The position numbers were made by a program, and so were the translations under genes. The notes beneath the pieces were generated by a model. It was not told the origin of the DNA, did not search any database, and saw only the letters and a list, made by a program, of their open reading frames with translations. Of a stretch of 64,000 nt of DNA, positions 60,545 to 64,000 are shown one piece after another (within the stretch, counting starts at the first letter, position 1; every line of letters starts with the position of its first letter). This stretch comes from Prochlorococcus marinus str. MIT 9302. Lineage in GTDB: Bacteria > Cyanobacteriota > Cyanobacteriia > PCC-6307 > Cyanobiaceae. The DNA lies in assembly GCF_000759975.1 (NCBI RefSeq), contig NZ_JNAM01000002.1, positions 62,001 through 126,000 on the forward strand, written 5' to 3'.

Positions 60545-61507
60545 TCAAATATCTTCCAAAGAGATTTTTAATAAAGTTATTTCCCATGCCAACCTTGGAT
60601 GAATGTTTTTTCTAATATGAAATTTTAAATTCTCAAGTTTTTTTACTAGATCAATATTTTTTGTTTTTCTCCACCAAATAATTTGAATGAAATTGACTAA
60701 GCAAATCTGCTGATAAATTTCTAATTGTTCAGATATTAATTTAGATACTTCTAATATTTCTAGACTATTTTTTATTGGAGAATTTAATTTATTTGTAATT
60801 TCATCTGATAATTCATTCCAAATTTCAATATTTTTCAATAACTTACCTGGAGATCCATTAGCAGAGTTTATTAAATCTTCGAATTTTAATTTAGTATTAA
60901 TCTTAAATTCAGCAGTATCTAAAATATCTTTAAAAATAGAGTTTATTTGTTTTCTAGAAAAGGGTCGCAACCTGACTATTTGACACCTTGAGATAATTGT
61001 ATCTAAAAGAATGTTTAATTTTGATGTTAATAAAATAAAAATGCCATTATTAGGTTCTTCTAGTGTTTTTAAAAGGCAATTTGAGGCTGATTCGTTTAGA
61101 AGGTGTGCATCAATAATTAAAACAATTTTTTTTTCTGAGCTTATTGATTTTTGACCAAGAAAAGTTTTGATATTTCGTATTTGAGCAATCTTAATAATCT
61201 CAGTGCCATTTTTTGTTGTTTTTTCAAGATCGAAACTTTTTGATTTTTTTGCTTCCAAAGGAGAATTAGGTTCGATAATTAGTAAATCAGGATGGTTATT
61301 ATTGGTAATTCTCTCTTCAATATTTCCGCTTAGGGAAGATTGTTTGAAAATCTCTTTTATGAATTTAAGAGCAGTTTGTTTTTTTCCTACTCCTTCAGCA
61401 CCATAAAATATATAACCATTAGCATATAATTTGTTTTTAATTATGCTCTTAAGACAAGTATTAACTTCTTCATTAAAGAAGAAATTATTTTTTTCAACCT
61501 TAATCAT
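60545..61507 (-). CDS. holB: DNA polymerase III delta-prime subunit (clamp loader)
   Basis: 320 residues. Walker A-like [12 protein letters not shown], Walker B-like [25 protein letters not shown], and the [11 protein letters not shown] motif with the conserved Ser-Arg-Cys of clamp-loader proteins. The C-terminal collar domain is diverged. The first five codons overlap the tmk stop end by eight bases. tmk-holB is the usual cyanobacterial arrangement. It converges with rpaA. Confidence 0.9.
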   Translation of the reverse strand: MIKVEKNNFFFNEEVNTCLKSIIKNKLYANGYIFYGAEGVGKKQTALKFIKEIFKQSSLSGNIEERITNNNHPDLLIIEPNSPLEAKKSKSFDLEKTTKNGTEIIKIAQIRNIKTFLGQKSISSEKKIVLIIDAHLLNESASNCLLKTLEEPNNGIFILLTSKLNILLDTIISRCQIVRLRPFSRKQINSIFKDILDTAEFKINTKLKFEDLINSANGSPGKLLKNIEIWNELSDEITNKLNSPIKNSLEILEVSKLISEQLEIYQQICLVNFIQIIWWRKTKNIDLVKKLENLKFHIRKNIHPRLAWEITLLKISLEDI

Positions 61508-62141
61508 TTTTATTAGAAAAATTTTTTAATACAGTCTCTTTAATTTGATCAGAAATAGTTTTAATATTTTGTGAGGCAGATATAATTTTCCAATTCTTTT
61601 CTTTGGCAATTAGTTTGAAGCCTTCATTTACTTTTTCTAAAAATCTAATTCCTTCTGATTCGATTCTATCTGGAATTTTATTTTTTCTTCGCAGTATACT
61701 CTCCTCTGGAGAAATTTCTAACAAGAAAGTTAGGTCAGGATATTCTCCTTGACACACAATAGATTCCAGATTCTTAATTATTTCTATATTTATGTTTCTT
61801 CCATATCCTTGATAAGCCAAGGTGGAATCAGAAAATCTATCACTAATTATCCAATCATTGTTATTTAAAGCAGGTGAAATAATTTTTGAGACATGTTCAG
61901 CTCTATCAGCTGAATAAAGCAATAATTCTGCAAGCGATGAAGGCTTGTTATTCTGATTGTTATCAAGAATCAGTCCTCTAAGTTTTTTGCCTAACTGACT
62001 GCCTCCTGGCTCTCTTGTTGTGATTAATTTAGACCCTTTTTTTATGAGACCACTATTGGGAAGCCATTTAGATAGTTCATCTATTTGGGTACTCTTACCA
62101 CATCCATCAATACCTTCAATAACAATAAATTTTCCTTTCAT
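61500..62141 (-). CDS. tmk: Thymidylate kinase
   Basis: 213 residues. It phosphorylates dTMP for DNA synthesis. The P-loop is [11 protein letters not shown], the substrate motif [10 protein letters not shown], the DRF/Y motif is [17 protein letters not shown], and the LID region [13 protein letters not shown]. It is complete. It is directly adjacent to the P-type ATPase gene upstream (start one base after its stop) and overlaps holB, so all three may be one operon. Confidence 0.96.
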   Translation of the reverse strand: MKGKFIVIEGIDGCGKSTQIDELSKWLPNSGLIKKGSKLITTREPGGSQLGKKLRGLILDNNQNNKPSSLAELLLYSADRAEHVSKIISPALNNNDWIISDRFSDSTLAYQGYGRNINIEIIKNLESIVCQGEYPDLTFLLEISPEESILRRKNKIPDRIESEGIRFLEKVNEGFKLIAKEKNWKIISASQNIKTISDQIKETVLKNFSNKND

Positions 62142-64000
62142 TTAATCTAAAGATAAAGCATTAATGACAACTGTAATAGAGCTAGTAGCCATTAATAATG
62201 CTGCTATTGAGGGAGTAAGAAGAATGCCATATTTAGGGAATAAAACGCCTGCGGCTATAGGTATAGCTAGTAAGTTGTAACCAAAAGCCCATATTAGATT
62301 CTGCTTTATTTTTCTTATAGTTTTTTTTGCAAGATTTAATGCGTAGGGTAATCCGTTTAGTTGATCTCCCATTAATACTACATCTGCATTTGCCTTTGCT
62401 ATTTGAGTTCCTGATCCCACTGCGATTCCTAAGTCTGAGGATGCTAAGGCTGGGACATCGTTAATTCCATCACCGATCATGGCTACTTTATTATTAATTT
62501 TTAAATTTTCTATAGTCTTCAGTTTCATTTGAGGAAGAAGATCCCATTTTACTTCCGTTTCTTTACAACCAATTTTTTTTGCTAAAGATAAAACTGTTTG
62601 TTTTCTATCTCCACTTAAAATATTAATTTTAAATTTGTTTGCTCTCAAATTTTGAACTGTTTTTATTGAATCCTCTCTGAGTAAATCCCCTAACAAGATA
62701 AAGCCTAATAAATTATCTTTTATACTAACTCCAATGATTGTATTCGTTTGTGTTTCTTCATTTTCAATCGCTTTTTTTGCATTACTATCAATAATTATTC
62801 CTTTACTTAGTAGCCATTCAATATTTCCGATATTGACAATTCCATCAATTGAATCAAGTTCTCCCGATATACCTCTACCAGAATGGGTGAATATTTTTTT
62901 TATTTGGAATAAACTTAAGTTTTGTTTTTTGGCCTCTTGAATTAAGGCATTTGCAATTGGATGTCTGCTTTCCTTTTCTAAACTGGCAGCTATTTTTAAT
63001 AAGTATGAATGATCATTATTATTTTTATAATCAACGATGAAAGGCTTACCTTTTGTTAAAGTGCCTGTCTTATCAAAAATAATATGATTAATTTTTGAAG
63101 CCATCTCTATTTTGTCACCACCTTTAAATAAAACCCCTTTTTTTGCGGCTTTACCAGATGCAACAGTGATTACTGTTGGTGTGGCTAAGCCTAATGCACA
63201 AGGACAAGCTATTACTAAAACCGCAATTGACAATTGAATTGCTAAACTTAGGAAATTTTCAGCATTACTACCAAGCGAACTATGAAGTGTGTGGCTTGAG
63301 TTAGTTATGTAATGGTGATGATTATGACTTAATAAATTAGGCCAAATATGTTTTGCCCCCTTCCACCAAAAAAAGAAACTTAGAGTGGCAAATATAAGAA
63401 CAAAGTAAGTAAATTTGCCTGCAATTTTGTCAGCAATTCTTTGAATGGGAGGTTTATTTGCGTTTACTGACTCAATAAGACTTACTAGTTTTGCAAGAGA
63501 AGAATCCCCTCCGACCTTTTTTACTTTTAGTCTAAGAGTTGAATTAAGATTTAAAGATCCACTTGATAAATGTTCACCTTCTTTTACTTCGATAGGTTTT
63601 GATTCACCAGTAATATGTGAAACATCAACATATGAATTACCCTGAGTAACAATGCAGTCAGCAGGTACTCTGTCTCCTGCTAAAACCTGAATCTCTTGAT
63701 CAGGTTTTAAAGTGTTTACTCTTATTGACTTTATTTCATTATCTTCTGAGTAGATATTTGCCATTTCAGGTTGAAGATCTAATAACTCTCCAATGGATGA
63801 ACTAGTTTGATATCTAGCCCTTTCTTCTAAGAAACGCCCAATCAATATAAATCCCAATAGCATAACTGGTTCATTAAAAAAACAAGGAAAACCAGAAGCA
63901 GGGAATATTAATGATAGAAGACTTGTTATGTATGCACTAGTTACTCCAAGAGCTACTAAAGAATCCATATCCGCACGGTTCTTTATAAATGATTTAAATC
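62142..64000 (-). CDS. Copper-type (P1B) P-type ATPase, N-terminus cut by window edge
   Basis: At least 619 codons; the 5' end lies past base 64000, as the frame continues through FIKNRADMDSLVALG to the edge. It has the metal-site CPCALGLATP in the sixth helix, phosphorylation site DKTGTLTKG, actuator TGES, SRHPIANA (the P1B HP motif) and MIGDGINDVPAL. The CPC motif points to copper. A long loop rich in His (SHNHHHYITNSSHTLH) lies between two membrane helices, perhaps binding metal outside. In Prochlorococcus it could supply plastocyanin or detoxify. Direction is not settled. Confidence 0.93.
   Translation of the reverse strand, partial: FKSFIKNRADMDSLVALGVTSAYITSLLSLIFPASGFPCFFNEPVMLLGFILIGRFLEERARYQTSSSIGELLDLQPEMANIYSEDNEIKSIRVNTLKPDQEIQVLAGDRVPADCIVTQGNSYVDVSHITGESKPIEVKEGEHLSSGSLNLNSTLRLKVKKVGGDSSLAKLVSLIESVNANKPPIQRIADKIAGKFTYFVLIFATLSFFFWWKGAKHIWPNLLSHNHHHYITNSSHTLHSSLGSNAENFLSLAIQLSIAVLVIACPCALGLATPTVITVASGKAAKKGVLFKGGDKIEMASKINHIIFDKTGTLTKGKPFIVDYKNNNDHSYLLKIAASLEKESRHPIANALIQEAKKQNLSLFQIKKIFTHSGRGISGELDSIDGIVNIGNIEWLLSKGIIIDSNAKKAIENEETQTNTIIGVSIKDNLLGFILLGDLLREDSIKTVQNLRANKFKINILSGDRKQTVLSLAKKIGCKETEVKWDLLPQMKLKTIENLKINNKVAMIGDGINDVPALASSDLGIAVGSGTQIAKANADVVLMGDQLNGLPYALNLAKKTIRKIKQNLIWAFGYNLLAIPIAAGVLFPKYGILLTPSIAALLMATSSITVVINALSLD

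Overview
The window is a stretch of a very AT-rich, gene-dense cyanobacterial chromosome. Gene content points to a high-light-type marine Prochlorococcus. It carries petL, ndhO and a CRR7-like gene, crtQ, a single-helix Hli protein, the clock and redox response regulator rpaA, a UPF0367 gene, several cyanobacteria-only DUF families, very short intergenic gaps and many overlapping genes. The strain cannot be named from the sequence alone.

Layout. From 1 to 53.6 kb the window is ordinary core genome: a truncated SbmA/BacA-type ABC transporter; HIT and peptide deformylase; an S9 peptidase; the sufBCDS iron-sulfur operon with a divergent small gene of unknown role; a Rho_N/DUF4912 protein; pgm; rarA; a phosphopantetheinyl transferase; bcp; coaX; cysH; NDH-2; a cation-transport cluster (SLC13-RCK, TrkH/KtrB, TrkA/KtrA); small regulators and small proteins (RHH protein, Nif11-like protein, twin-CX3C protein); an ABC-F ATPase; an HtrA protease; hli; BrkB; a radical-SAM DUF512/TolC/IMPase operon; DUF3120-nadB; VKOR-thioredoxin; rimO; petL; a pterin pair (double-domain PTPS plus RibD_C reductase); aroK; CRR7; DUF751-rbfA-hemD; crtQ with an SRPBCC partner; an A-type Fe-S carrier; an LpxB-related protein; ndhO; a J-domain protein; cysK; UPF0367; and an ABC ATPase.

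The accessory part is 53.65 to 59.7 kb, between tRNA-Asn(GTT) and rpaA. The 3' end of the tRNA-Asn gene (14-bp core CCGCCCGGGGAGTT) recurs at 57153 and 58129. Each copy is followed by its own hairpin terminator, and the two distal copies share about 190 bp of diverged flank. This is the footprint of two successive, tandem integrations at one tRNA gene, resembling the tRNA-targeted islands (tycheposons) of Prochlorococcus, but no integrase gene is visible. The first segment carries one 1035-residue protein: an Mrr-like nuclease, an SF2 DEAH helicase and six helicase-associated (HA) repeats, with no methyltransferase. It is the best candidate here for an undescribed defence or element-maintenance system. 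The second segment carries two small orphan ORFs bordered by ATTCGTCC repeats. Past the third copy lie a Yfr2-like small RNA with two GGAAACA motifs, a second possible small RNA, a long non-coding AT-rich stretch and one orphan gene. The functional tRNA-Asn has an A-C mismatch in its T-stem, and the C lies inside the repeated att core.

The window closes with core genes rpaA, holB, tmk and a copper-type P-ATPase that runs off the right edge.
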